A model generated the notes under the pieces. That model had not been told where the DNA came from. It saw only the letters and a program-made list of their open reading frames with translations, and did no database searches. From assembly GCF_910587525.1 (NCBI RefSeq), contig NZ_CAJULS010000134.1:1-6252 (forward strand): a stretch of 6,252 nt of DNA, read 5' to 3'. Below are positions 1 to 5,543 of this stretch, piece after piece; position 1 is the stretch's first letter; each line of letters begins with the position of its first letter. The position numbers and the translations under genes were made by a program. This DNA comes from an uncultured Oscillibacter sp. (GTDB lineage: Bacteria; Bacillota; Clostridia; Oscillospirales; Oscillospiraceae).

Positions 1-48
1 CTTTTTAGGCCCATCCTAGAAGCGGTAAATAAGCGGTACAGCTACCCC
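1..48. other. Short stretch after subunit D, no gene seen
   Basis: It holds an 8-bp direct repeat AAGCGGTA at 20-27 and 31-38 (plus strand, period 11). There is also a weak TAGG/CCTA fold without a U-run. No terminator and no credible start of a next gene is visible, so the operon may continue past the window edge. Confidence 0.5.
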
Positions 49-762
49 TTAAACCTCTGACGGCGCCTCACTCGAATCCCCGAAAGTCCTTATGGCTCTA
101 GCGGTTTCCGCCCGCTTCTCTTCCAAGGATTCCTTCAAAATCATGTCCTTGACTTTCATAAGCCGGATCGTGGTGGCACGGTCGTTCTCATCCAGTTTCA
201 TGTTGATATACCGGATGGCCTCTTGAGTATTGGGGATCATCACGTACTCCAGAGCGTTGACCCGGCGGCGGGTCTTCTCAATCTCCTCCGCCATCAGCTG
301 GGCAGACTTTTCAATCTCCGCAAGCTTCAGCATCTTCCGAAACACCTTTCCTAGGGCATCCACAGCGGTGTCCAGCTCGCCGGAAGTCGCCGCGAAGCCG
401 TAGGGATAGATGTCGGAATCCGATTTGGTCTTGGTCTGAAAATCATAGACCGGCACATTGACAGACATGATATTTTGGAAGGTCATGGTCAGCTCCACGC
501 TCTGCTTGGGATAGACCAGGGCCTGCTCCAATGCCTCAGAACTCATGAGCGCGGAGGCGACGGTGAAGGATTTGTGCACCGTCATCAGCTCCTCCTCCAC
601 CTCGGCCCGGAGGGCGCGGACCTCCCGGACCGTGTCCAAAAACTGCTTCATCAGCTCATCCCGCTTGTCTTTCAGCAGCTTGTGGCCCCGCTGGGCGGTG
701 CGCAGCTTGCCCTTCAGGCGGGTGAGCTCCATCCGGGTGGGGCTTACCGTGATATTCGCCAT
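49..762 (-). CDS. ntpD: V/A-type ATPase subunit D (central rotor shaft)
   Basis: A protein of 237 residues, slightly longer than the roughly 205-220 common in the family because of an acidic tail (about 225-237). The N-terminal motif SPTRMELTRLKGKLRTAQRG (residues 7-26) is the hallmark of subunit D. The predicted long helices (about 10-68 and 130-220, rich in Lys/Glu/Arg/Leu) form the antiparallel coiled coil of the shaft. Between them lies a short head region with VNVPVYDFQ and YPYGFAATSGELD. NALEYVMIPNTQEAIRYI (169-186) is a further conserved segment. Known role: it turns inside the A3B3 hexamer and carries subunit F; it is cytoplasmic. The ATG at 760-762 has a perfect AAGGAGG site 8-9 nt upstream that overlaps the B stop codon. 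It is the last subunit seen; the window ends 48 nt after it. Confidence 0.96.
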   Translation of the reverse strand: MANITVSPTRMELTRLKGKLRTAQRGHKLLKDKRDELMKQFLDTVREVRALRAEVEEELMTVHKSFTVASALMSSEALEQALVYPKQSVELTMTFQNIMSVNVPVYDFQTKTKSDSDIYPYGFAATSGELDTAVDALGKVFRKMLKLAEIEKSAQLMAEEIEKTRRRVNALEYVMIPNTQEAIRYINMKLDENDRATTIRLMKVKDMILKESLEEKRAETARAIRTFGDSSEAPSEV

Positions 763-770
763 GGCTCACC

Positions 771-777
771 CCTCCTT
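771..777 (-). promoter_or_regulatory. Ribosome binding site of subunit D overlapping the B stop
   Basis: AAGGAGG begins within the TAA stop of subunit B (776-778) and stands 8 nt before the D ATG. Ribosomes finishing B are placed directly on the D start region. Confidence 0.85.
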
Positions 778-2161
778 ACTGCTCGTCTTTTTTCGGCCAG
801 TACCTCTCGATCAGCTCCGGCTTGATGCGCTTCAGCTCCGCCTTGGGCAGGATGCTGAGGAGCTCCCAGCCCAGGTTCAGCGTCTCCTCGATGGACCGGT
901 TCTCCTCATAGCCCTGGTTGACGTAGCGCCGCTCGAACTCGTCGGCGAACTTGGCGTAGAGCAGGTCGGTGGGGGTCAGCGCCGCCTCGCCCAGAATGGA
1001 CATCAGCTCCTTGTTGTCCTTGCCGGTGGAGTAGGCCGCGAAGAGCTGGTTCATGGTGTTGGCGTGGTCCTCCCGGGTCTTGCCCACGCCGATGCCCTTG
1101 TCCTTCAGACGGGACAGGGAGGGCAGTACGTCCACCGGGGGATTGATGCCCTGGCGGTACAGGGAGCGGGACAGGATGATCTGGCCCTCGGTGATATAGC
1201 CCGTCAGGTCGGGGATGGGGTGGGTCTTGTCGTCCTCGGGCATGGTGAGGATGGGGATCATGGTGATGGACCCCGCCTTGCCCAGCTGGCGGCCGGCGCG
1301 CTCGTAGATGGTGGCCAGGTTGGTGTACAGGTAGCCGGGGAAGCCGCGGCGGCCCGGGACCTCCTTCTTGGCGGCGGAGACCTCACGGAGGGCCTCGGCG
1401 TAGTTGGTGATATCGGTCATAATGACCAGGACGTGCATGTCCTTCTCAAAGGCCAGGTACTCCGCGGCGGTCAGGGCCATACGGGGGGTGGCGATACGCT
1501 CGACGGCGGGGTCGTTGGCCAGGTTGGAGAACAGCACGGTACGGTCAATGGCGCCGGTGCGCTTGAACTCGTTGACGAAGAACTCCGACTCCTCGAAGGT
1601 GATGCCGATGGCGGCGAAGACCACGGCGAAGTTGGCGCTCTCGTCTCCCAGCACCTTGGCCTGCCGGGCGATCTGCGCCGCCAGGTTGGCGTGGGGCAGG
1701 CCGGAGCCGGAGAAGATGGGCAGCTTCTGCCCGCGGACCAGGGTGTTCAATCCGTCGATGGTGGAAACGCCGGTCTGGATGAACTCGTTGGGGTAGTCCC
1801 GGGCGGCGGGGTTCATGGGCAGGCCGTTGATGTCCCGGTACTCCTCGGCCAGGATGGCGGGGCCGCCGTCGATGGGCACGCCCATGCCGTTGAACACCCG
1901 GCCCAGCATATCGCCGGACACACCCAGCTGGAGGGGATGGCCCAGGAAGCGGACCTTGGACTGGGCCAGGTTGATGCCGGCGGCGGACTCGAAGAGCTGG
2001 ACCACGGCGGTGTCGCCGTTGACCTCCAGCACCTGGCCGCGCCGGATGGAGCCGTCGGGCAGCTCCACCTCGGCCAGCTCGTCGTAGGTGACGTTGTCCA
2101 CCATTTTGACCATCATCAGCGGGGACGCGATCTCCTGGATGGTTTTATACTCTCGGATCAC
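776..2161 (-). CDS. ntpB: V/A-type ATPase subunit B (non-catalytic nucleotide/regulatory subunit)
   Basis: A protein of 461 residues, the normal length for subunit B (equivalent to F-type alpha). It starts MIREYKTIQEIASPLMMV, matching the family N-terminus. The degenerate P-loop position reads FSGSGLPHA (150-158) and lacks the GKT of a working Walker A, as expected for B. TDITNYAEALREVSAAKKE (249-267) and VPGRRGFPGYLYTNLATIYERAGR (268-291) are family signatures. Arg351 in LPSLSRLKDKG is the position of the arginine finger that completes the catalytic site on A. The start is GTG (2159-2161), overlapping the A stop as GTGA. That suggests translational coupling, which would suit the 1:1 A:B stoichiometry. 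GGTGAGGAG precedes the start but its strongest part is only 2 nt away, so re-initiation by terminating ribosomes may matter. It ends in TAA just before the D ribosome binding site. Confidence 0.97.
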   Translation of the reverse strand: MIREYKTIQEIASPLMMVKMVDNVTYDELAEVELPDGSIRRGQVLEVNGDTAVVQLFESAAGINLAQSKVRFLGHPLQLGVSGDMLGRVFNGMGVPIDGGPAILAEEYRDINGLPMNPAARDYPNEFIQTGVSTIDGLNTLVRGQKLPIFSGSGLPHANLAAQIARQAKVLGDESANFAVVFAAIGITFEESEFFVNEFKRTGAIDRTVLFSNLANDPAVERIATPRMALTAAEYLAFEKDMHVLVIMTDITNYAEALREVSAAKKEVPGRRGFPGYLYTNLATIYERAGRQLGKAGSITMIPILTMPEDDKTHPIPDLTGYITEGQIILSRSLYRQGINPPVDVLPSLSRLKDKGIGVGKTREDHANTMNQLFAAYSTGKDNKELMSILGEAALTPTDLLYAKFADEFERRYVNQGYEENRSIEETLNLGWELLSILPKAELKRIKPELIERYWPKKDEQ

Positions 2162-3933
2162 AGCTCCTCACCTGCCTTTCTGACGACCTCGTCGATCTCG
2201 CGCTCCATGGAGGCGGAGATATCGGCGTACACCTGGGCGTACTCCTCGGCGGGCACGCTCTTGGCGCGGCCGATGCGCTCACGGGCGGGGATGACGAACA
2301 GCCCGGCCACGGGGGCCCCCTTGGCGATGGCGCCCCGGCACAGCTTGTCGTAGTCCAGAATCATGGCCAGCAGCTTCTCCTGCCGGTCGTAGGTGGAGAA
2401 GGAGTCGATGTCCACGAAGGAGTTTTGCTGGAGGAAGTCCTCGCGGATCATACGGGCGGTCTCCAGGGTGAGCTGGTCGGCGGGGGACAGGGAATCCTTA
2501 CCCACCAGCTGCACGATCTCGTTCAGGCTGGACTCCTGCTGGAGCACACCCATGGCCTGCTCCCGGTTCTGAAGGAACTCCTTGCCCAGGTTCTCGTCAA
2601 ACCAGGGCTTCAGGGAGTCCAGGTACAGGGAGTGGGAGGTGAGCCAGTTGATGGCGGGGAAGTGGCGCTTGTAGGCCAGGGAAGCGTCCAGCGCCCAGAA
2701 CACCTTCACGATGCGCATGGTGCCCTGGGAGACGGGCTCGGCCAGGTCGCCGCCCGGGGGGGACACGGCGCCCACGGCGGTCAGGCTGCCCCGGCGGTCC
2801 TCCTCGGAGCCCAGGCAGGAGACGGAACCGGCACGCTCGTAGAACTGCGCCAGGCGGGAGGCCAGGTAGGCGGGGTAGCCCTCCTCGCCGGGCATCTCCT
2901 CCAGACGGCCGGACATCTCACGCAGGGCCTCGGCCCAGCGGGAGGTGGAGTCGGCAATGACGGCCACGTCGTAGCCCATGTCGCGGAAGTATTCGGCGAT
3001 GGTAATGCCGGTGTAAACAGAGGCCTCACGGGCGGCCACGGGCATATCGGAGGTGTTGGCGATCAGCACCGTCCGCTTCATCAAGGACTCGCCGGTGCGG
3101 GGGTCTTTCAGCTCGGGGAACTCCCGCAGAACATCGGTCATCTCGTTGCCGCGCTCACCGCAGCCGATGTAGATCACGATGTCCACATCAGACCACTTGG
3201 CCAGCTGATGCTGCACCACGGTCTTGCCGGAGCCGAAGGGGCCGGGGACCGCGGCGGTGCCGCCTTTGGCGATGGGGAACATAGTGTCGATAATCCGCTG
3301 GCCGGAGCACAACGGCCGTTCCGGGGAGTACTTCTTCTCATAGGGGCGGCCCACGCGGACAGGCCACTTCTGGATCATGGTCAGGGGAACGTCCTTCCCG
3401 TCCTCGGTGGTCAGCGTGGCGATGGTCTCCGTCACATTAAAGGAACCGCTCTTGATGTCCTTGATGGTGCCCTTCATGTTGGGAGGTACCATGATTTTGT
3501 GGAGCACCACGGGGGTCTCGGGCACGGTGCCAATGATGTCGCCGCCGGTCACCTTGTCACCAACCTTGGCGGTGGCGGTAAACTCCCATTTCTTCTCCCG
3601 GTCCACGGCGGGAACCTCCACACCGCGGGAAATGTTGGCGCCCACCTTCTCCACGATCTTCTCCAGCGGGCGCTGGATGCCGTCGTAGATACCCTCGATC
3701 ATGCCGGGCCCGAGCTCTACGCTCATGGGCGCACCGGTGGTAATGACGTCGGCGCCGGGGCCCAGGCCGGAGGTCTCCTCGTAGACCTGAATGGAGGCGG
3801 TGTCGCCCTTCATGGTCAGGATTTCGCCGATCAGACGCTGGGGCCCCACACGGACCACGTCAGACATATTGGCGTCCGACAGCCCCGTGGCGACTACCAA
3901 CGGTCCGGAAACTTTAACAACTTTTCCGCTCAA
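2158..3933 (-). CDS. ntpA: V/A-type ATPase catalytic subunit A
   Basis: A protein of 591 residues, the usual length for the catalytic A subunit (equivalent to F-type beta). The N-terminal barrel (about 1-70) has GKVVKVSGPLVVA and VYEETSGLGPG. Next come the A-specific insertion domain (about 110-185), the P-loop GPFGSGKT at 231-238 (Lys237, Thr238), and GCGERGNEM at 257-265, in which Glu260 corresponds to the catalytic glutamate. After these lie ADSTSRWAEALRE at 327-339, SPPGGDLAEPVSQ at 391-403, FPAINW at 425-430 and a helical C-terminal domain. Known role: three copies alternate with B and carry the catalytic nucleotide sites. The start is TTG (3931-3933); an in-frame TAG lies two codons upstream, so no longer start is possible, and AAGAAGG stands 9 nt upstream. 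Its stop overlaps the B start by four bases. It is preceded by a structured 253-nt gap. No key residue is missing. Confidence 0.97.
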   Translation of the reverse strand: MSGKVVKVSGPLVVATGLSDANMSDVVRVGPQRLIGEILTMKGDTASIQVYEETSGLGPGADVITTGAPMSVELGPGMIEGIYDGIQRPLEKIVEKVGANISRGVEVPAVDREKKWEFTATAKVGDKVTGGDIIGTVPETPVVLHKIMVPPNMKGTIKDIKSGSFNVTETIATLTTEDGKDVPLTMIQKWPVRVGRPYEKKYSPERPLCSGQRIIDTMFPIAKGGTAAVPGPFGSGKTVVQHQLAKWSDVDIVIYIGCGERGNEMTDVLREFPELKDPRTGESLMKRTVLIANTSDMPVAAREASVYTGITIAEYFRDMGYDVAVIADSTSRWAEALREMSGRLEEMPGEEGYPAYLASRLAQFYERAGSVSCLGSEEDRRGSLTAVGAVSPPGGDLAEPVSQGTMRIVKVFWALDASLAYKRHFPAINWLTSHSLYLDSLKPWFDENLGKEFLQNREQAMGVLQQESSLNEIVQLVGKDSLSPADQLTLETARMIREDFLQQNSFVDIDSFSTYDRQEKLLAMILDYDKLCRGAIAKGAPVAGLFVIPARERIGRAKSVPAEEYAQVYADISASMEREIDEVVRKAGEEL

Positions 3934-3942
3934 ATTCTAAAA

Positions 3943-3949
3943 CCTTCTT
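3943..3949 (-). promoter_or_regulatory. Ribosome binding site of subunit A (supports TTG start)
   Basis: AAGAAGG, one mismatch from AAGGAGG, lies 9 nt before the TTG start at 3931-3933. It is weaker than the sites of C and D and is a possible partner for an upstream CCUUC. Confidence 0.7.
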
Positions 3950-3965
3950 TCAGGATAAATTCGCC

Positions 3966-4005
3966 GGAAGGATGCCCTTCCCCGCTAAACCACGCCCGGA
4001 AAGGG
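3966..4005 (-). repeat. Alternative hairpins just upstream of the subunit A ribosome binding site
   Basis: The minus-strand GGAAGG (3981-3976) pairs perfectly with CCUUCC (3971-3966) around a 4-nt loop. The overlapping GGGAAGGG (3982-3975) can instead pair with CCCUUUCC (4005-3998) with one U.G wobble. Only one can form at a time. If the upstream stem forms, the freed CCUUC (3971-3967) can pair with GAAGG in the A ribosome binding site (3947-3943). Confidence 0.5.
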
Positions 4006-4008
4006 TCC

Positions 4009-4030
4009 AGGGAAAAATCACGTTTTCCCT
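4009..4030 (-). repeat. Perfect 8-bp inverted repeat with 6-nt loop
   Basis: AGGGAAAA (minus 4030-4023) and TTTTCCCT (minus 4016-4009) are exact reverse complements around a 6-nt loop. The T-run lies inside the stem and is followed by GGACCC, so this is not a terminator. Confidence 0.65.
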
Positions 4031-4059
4031 TGATTTCTCCGCCAAAACAAAGAAATCAA
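4030..4059 (-). repeat. Perfect 9-bp inverted repeat with 12-nt loop
   Basis: TTGATTTCT (minus 4059-4051) and AGAAATCAA (minus 4038-4030) are exact reverse complements around a 12-nt loop. It is AT-rich in an otherwise GC-rich window and directly abuts the next inverted repeat, sharing base 4030. Confidence 0.65.
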
Positions 4060-4068
4060 TTTCAATTA

Positions 4069-4097
4069 TTTTCGCCGCGGCGTGTACGCGACGAAAA
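4069..4097 (-). repeat. 11-bp hairpin with G.U wobble (minus-strand RNA)
   Basis: The arms are 4097-4087 and 4079-4069 with a 7-nt loop (4086-4080). On the minus strand the only non-Watson-Crick position is a U.G wobble; on the plus strand it would be an A.C mismatch. The RNA structure therefore fits transcription in the operon direction. A further G.U and U-A pair can extend it outward. Confidence 0.6.
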
Positions 4098-4105
4098 CAC
4101 CCCGG

Positions 4106-4152
4106 CCCCAGCCGCCTCAGGCGGCACCTAATTTGCAGACTGGCGGCAGGGG
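4106..4152 (-). repeat. Two competing GC-rich stems sharing one arm
   Basis: The minus-strand segment GGCGGC (4116-4111) can pair with GCCGCC (4125-4120) in a perfect 6-bp hairpin with a 3-nt loop. The same segment, extended to GGCGGCUGGGG (4116-4106), can instead pair with CCCCUGCCGCC (4152-4142) in a 10-pair stem with one U.U mismatch. The two folds exclude each other. Confidence 0.55.
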
Positions 4153-4156
4153 ATTC

Positions 4157-4182
4157 TCAAGGAAGAGCCTGCTCCCTCTTGA
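4157..4182 (-). repeat. Imperfect inverted repeat just after the F stop codon
   Basis: On the minus-strand RNA, UCAAGAGGGAGC (4182-4171) can fold back on GCUCUUCCUUGA (4168-4157). This gives about 11 pairs, with two G.U wobbles, one A.C mismatch and a 4-nt loop. It starts five bases after the F stop codon. It has no U-run behind it, so it is not an intrinsic terminator. Confidence 0.5.
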
Positions 4183-4186
4183 CCTC

Positions 4187-4504
4187 TCAGAGGATGTCTG
4201 CCCCCACGGCCCGCTCGATCGCCGTCTGAATATTGTTCTTGCCAATCCCCAGCGAGCCCTCCCGTCCGGGAATCAGGATGATGGCGGGCCGGAGCTCGTC
4301 CTTGTACCGGGCCAGTACGTCGTCCATATCCTTTGCCAGCTGCTCGGTCAGATAGATCACCGCACAGTTGGTCTTCGCCAGCTCCCGCACCTTCTCCTTG
4401 GCCTCGTCCACAGACGTGACGGGATAGGTATCCAGTCCCAGGGCGCGGAAACCCATGACAGATTCCCAGTCGCCGATGACGGCGATTTGATACGCAACAG
4501 CCAT
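4187..4504 (-). CDS. ntpG: V/A-type ATPase subunit F (central stalk, regulatory tip)
   Basis: A protein of 105 residues, the normal size for V/A-ATPase subunit F (NtpG in Enterococcus hirae, AtpF/AhaF in archaea). It opens with IAVIGDWESVMGFRALGLD, the first strand and loop of the CheY-like alpha/beta fold typical of this family. It continues with CAVIYLTEQLA (residues 47-57) and ends with the conserved PAIILIPGREGSLGIG region (residues 73-88) and a short C-terminal helix. Known role: it binds subunit D in the rotating shaft. The frame stays open for 67 codons upstream, but the family N-terminus, the ATG at 4502-4504 and an AAGGCGGTG site overlapping the C stop codon fix the start here. The UGA stop forms the loop of a small CCTC/GAGG hairpin. 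A 253-nt non-coding gap follows before subunit A, unlike all other junctions. Confidence 0.94.
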   Translation of the reverse strand: MAVAYQIAVIGDWESVMGFRALGLDTYPVTSVDEAKEKVRELAKTNCAVIYLTEQLAKDMDDVLARYKDELRPAIILIPGREGSLGIGKNNIQTAIERAVGADIL

Positions 4505-4518
4505 AAACTTACACCGCC

Positions 4519-5523
4519 TTACACATAGCTCGCCCGCAGGCGGGATCGGATGACGTCCGGGTCGATGCCAGCGCCGCGCCCCATCAGCAGGATGCGCAGG
4601 TTGGTGTACTCCGTCTCCCGGGCTGCCAGATACCCCACCAGCGGGGCCTCGCCGAATGGAACAAACAAGGCCCCTGCGAGATAGTCCCCCACCACGTTGT
4701 CGCACAGCTTCTCAAACTCCGTCAGAGGCCCGCCCTGGAGAGCCTGAGCGCCGGCTTCCGCCGCTGCCTGGAACCGGGTGGGAGCATACAGCTCCGTGAG
4801 CCCGCTGCCCCTGGCGGCACTGACTGCCAGAACCGCGTCCGGGGAGATCTCACCGCCCTCGAAGAGGACGCCCCGCAAAAACTCCTCGTTCTTGCCCATC
4901 CGCAGGGTACGCACCAGCGTCCGCAGATTGGCCGCATCGATCTGGACCTGCACATAGCCATGCAGGAATTCACTGCCGGTGGTCTCTGCCACCGCATCCA
5001 TGTCCCGGTAGAACCAGCGGTCCAGCACGATGTCGCACAGCTGGGGGTCCCGAGTGGTCTGTAAGACCTCCTTGGCCTCCGCCGCGGCGGACGCCAGGAA
5101 GGGCGGCAGATCGTCCAGCTCCCCAGAGCGCATGGCCTCTCGCAGCTTTGCCGCGGGCACCCGGCCCATATCCATCAGCATATGACCCGGCTCGGTGTCC
5201 ATGGCCTCCGCCTTCAGGATGGCCTTCGCGTTGTGGTAGTCATACTTCAGTTTGAAAACGTCGATATACCTGGGGTCCGGCGCACCGTCAGCCAGGTCGG
5301 AGAGTGTGTCCTCCCGGGCGGCGGCAAGAGCCGCGTCCATGGCCTCCGGGTCCGCGGCGTCCAGCTCCGGATACCCGCAGTCCTGGAGGATCTTCTGAAC
5401 CTCCTCATCACTGCGGGCTTCCAGGAGCTGTTCCATCCGCTCCCGAGTCAGCAGGGTGCTCTCCATGGCCTTGATACGGGCGGAGATGACCAGGTAATCG
5501 GTGTCTTTGATTTTTTTAGCCAA
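4519..5523 (-). CDS. ntpC: V/A-type ATPase subunit C (shaft-to-membrane-ring connector)
   Basis: A protein of 334 residues, the usual size for the V-ATPase subunit C / archaeal AhaC family (equivalent to eukaryotic subunit d). The N-terminus, with YLVISARIKAMESTLLTRE followed by EQLLEARSDEEVQKIL and CGYPELD, is typical of the family. The rest is mostly helical with KLKYDYHNAKAILKA near residues 90-105 and repeated helical hairpins ending in LRILLMGRGAGIDPDVIRSRL. Known role: a funnel-shaped soluble protein that sits on the membrane c ring and accepts the D/F shaft. The start is TTG (5521-5523), not ATG. A near-perfect AAGGAGG lies 7 nt upstream and the family N-terminus begins right there, so this start is well supported. 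It sits 20 nt after E and 14 nt before F, consistent with one transcript. Confidence 0.94.
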   Translation of the reverse strand: MAKKIKDTDYLVISARIKAMESTLLTRERMEQLLEARSDEEVQKILQDCGYPELDAADPEAMDAALAAAREDTLSDLADGAPDPRYIDVFKLKYDYHNAKAILKAEAMDTEPGHMLMDMGRVPAAKLREAMRSGELDDLPPFLASAAAEAKEVLQTTRDPQLCDIVLDRWFYRDMDAVAETTGSEFLHGYVQVQIDAANLRTLVRTLRMGKNEEFLRGVLFEGGEISPDAVLAVSAARGSGLTELYAPTRFQAAAEAGAQALQGGPLTEFEKLCDNVVGDYLAGALFVPFGEAPLVGYLAARETEYTNLRILLMGRGAGIDPDVIRSRLRASYV

Positions 5524-5530
5524 GACACTT

Positions 5531-5537
5531 CCTCCTT
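5531..5537 (-). promoter_or_regulatory. Ribosome binding site of subunit C (decides TTG start)
   Basis: AAGGAGG, the full consensus, lies 7 nt before the TTG at 5521-5523. No ATG in frame sits at a suitable distance, so this site fixes the start. Confidence 0.85.
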
Positions 5538-5543
5538 GATTCT

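Larger units (their letters stand above)
3934..4186 (-). promoter_or_regulatory. Structured 253-nt non-coding gap between subunits F and A
   Basis: No coding region is supported here: there is no open frame with a family match on either strand, and the A frame is closed by a stop two codons before its TTG. The stretch is built from consecutive inverted repeats, listed separately, running without pause from the F stop to the A ribosome binding site. The middle (about 4020-4075) is clearly more AT-rich than the flanking genes. No good sigma-70 -35/-10 pair was found on the minus strand. None of the hairpins is followed by a U-run, so a simple terminator is unlikely. Possible identities are a leader controlling A translation, a mRNA processing or stabilising site, or an inserted palindromic repeat element. 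Its presence is certain; its function is not established. Confidence 0.6.

Noticed and set aside
1..19. Terminator or next gene start after subunit D
   Set aside because: The TAGG/CCTA fold has only four pairs and no U-run. The ATG at 12-14 on the minus strand has its only AGG directly abutting it and just a few codons in view.
545..2353. Long open frame (602 codons) on the plus strand opposite subunits B and D
   Set aside because: It is antisense to well-identified genes, and its composition (Gly/Leu/Val/His/Asp-rich, no domain) is the typical by-product of GC-biased third codon positions on the other strand.
4009..4059. Intrinsic terminator between F and A
   Set aside because: The minus-strand stems are followed by GGG or GGA rather than a U-run, and A-B-D would have no clear promoter if transcription stopped here.
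4040..4075. Internal sigma-70 promoter in the AT-rich part of the gap
   Set aside because: AATAAT and TTGAAA-like hexamers occur, but none forms a -35/-10 pair with 16-18 nt spacing. A promoter remains possible but is not supported by sequence.
2425..4131. Long open frame (568 codons) on the plus strand opposite subunit A
   Set aside because: It is a GC-bias shadow of the conserved A gene, with low-complexity Gly/His/Leu content and no recognisable family. It also runs through the hairpin-rich gap.
4187..4705. A 172-residue version of subunit F starting inside subunit C
   Set aside because: The extra 67 residues are a shadow of C with no family match. Subunit F is about 105 residues and begins at the ATG at 4502-4504, next to an SD.
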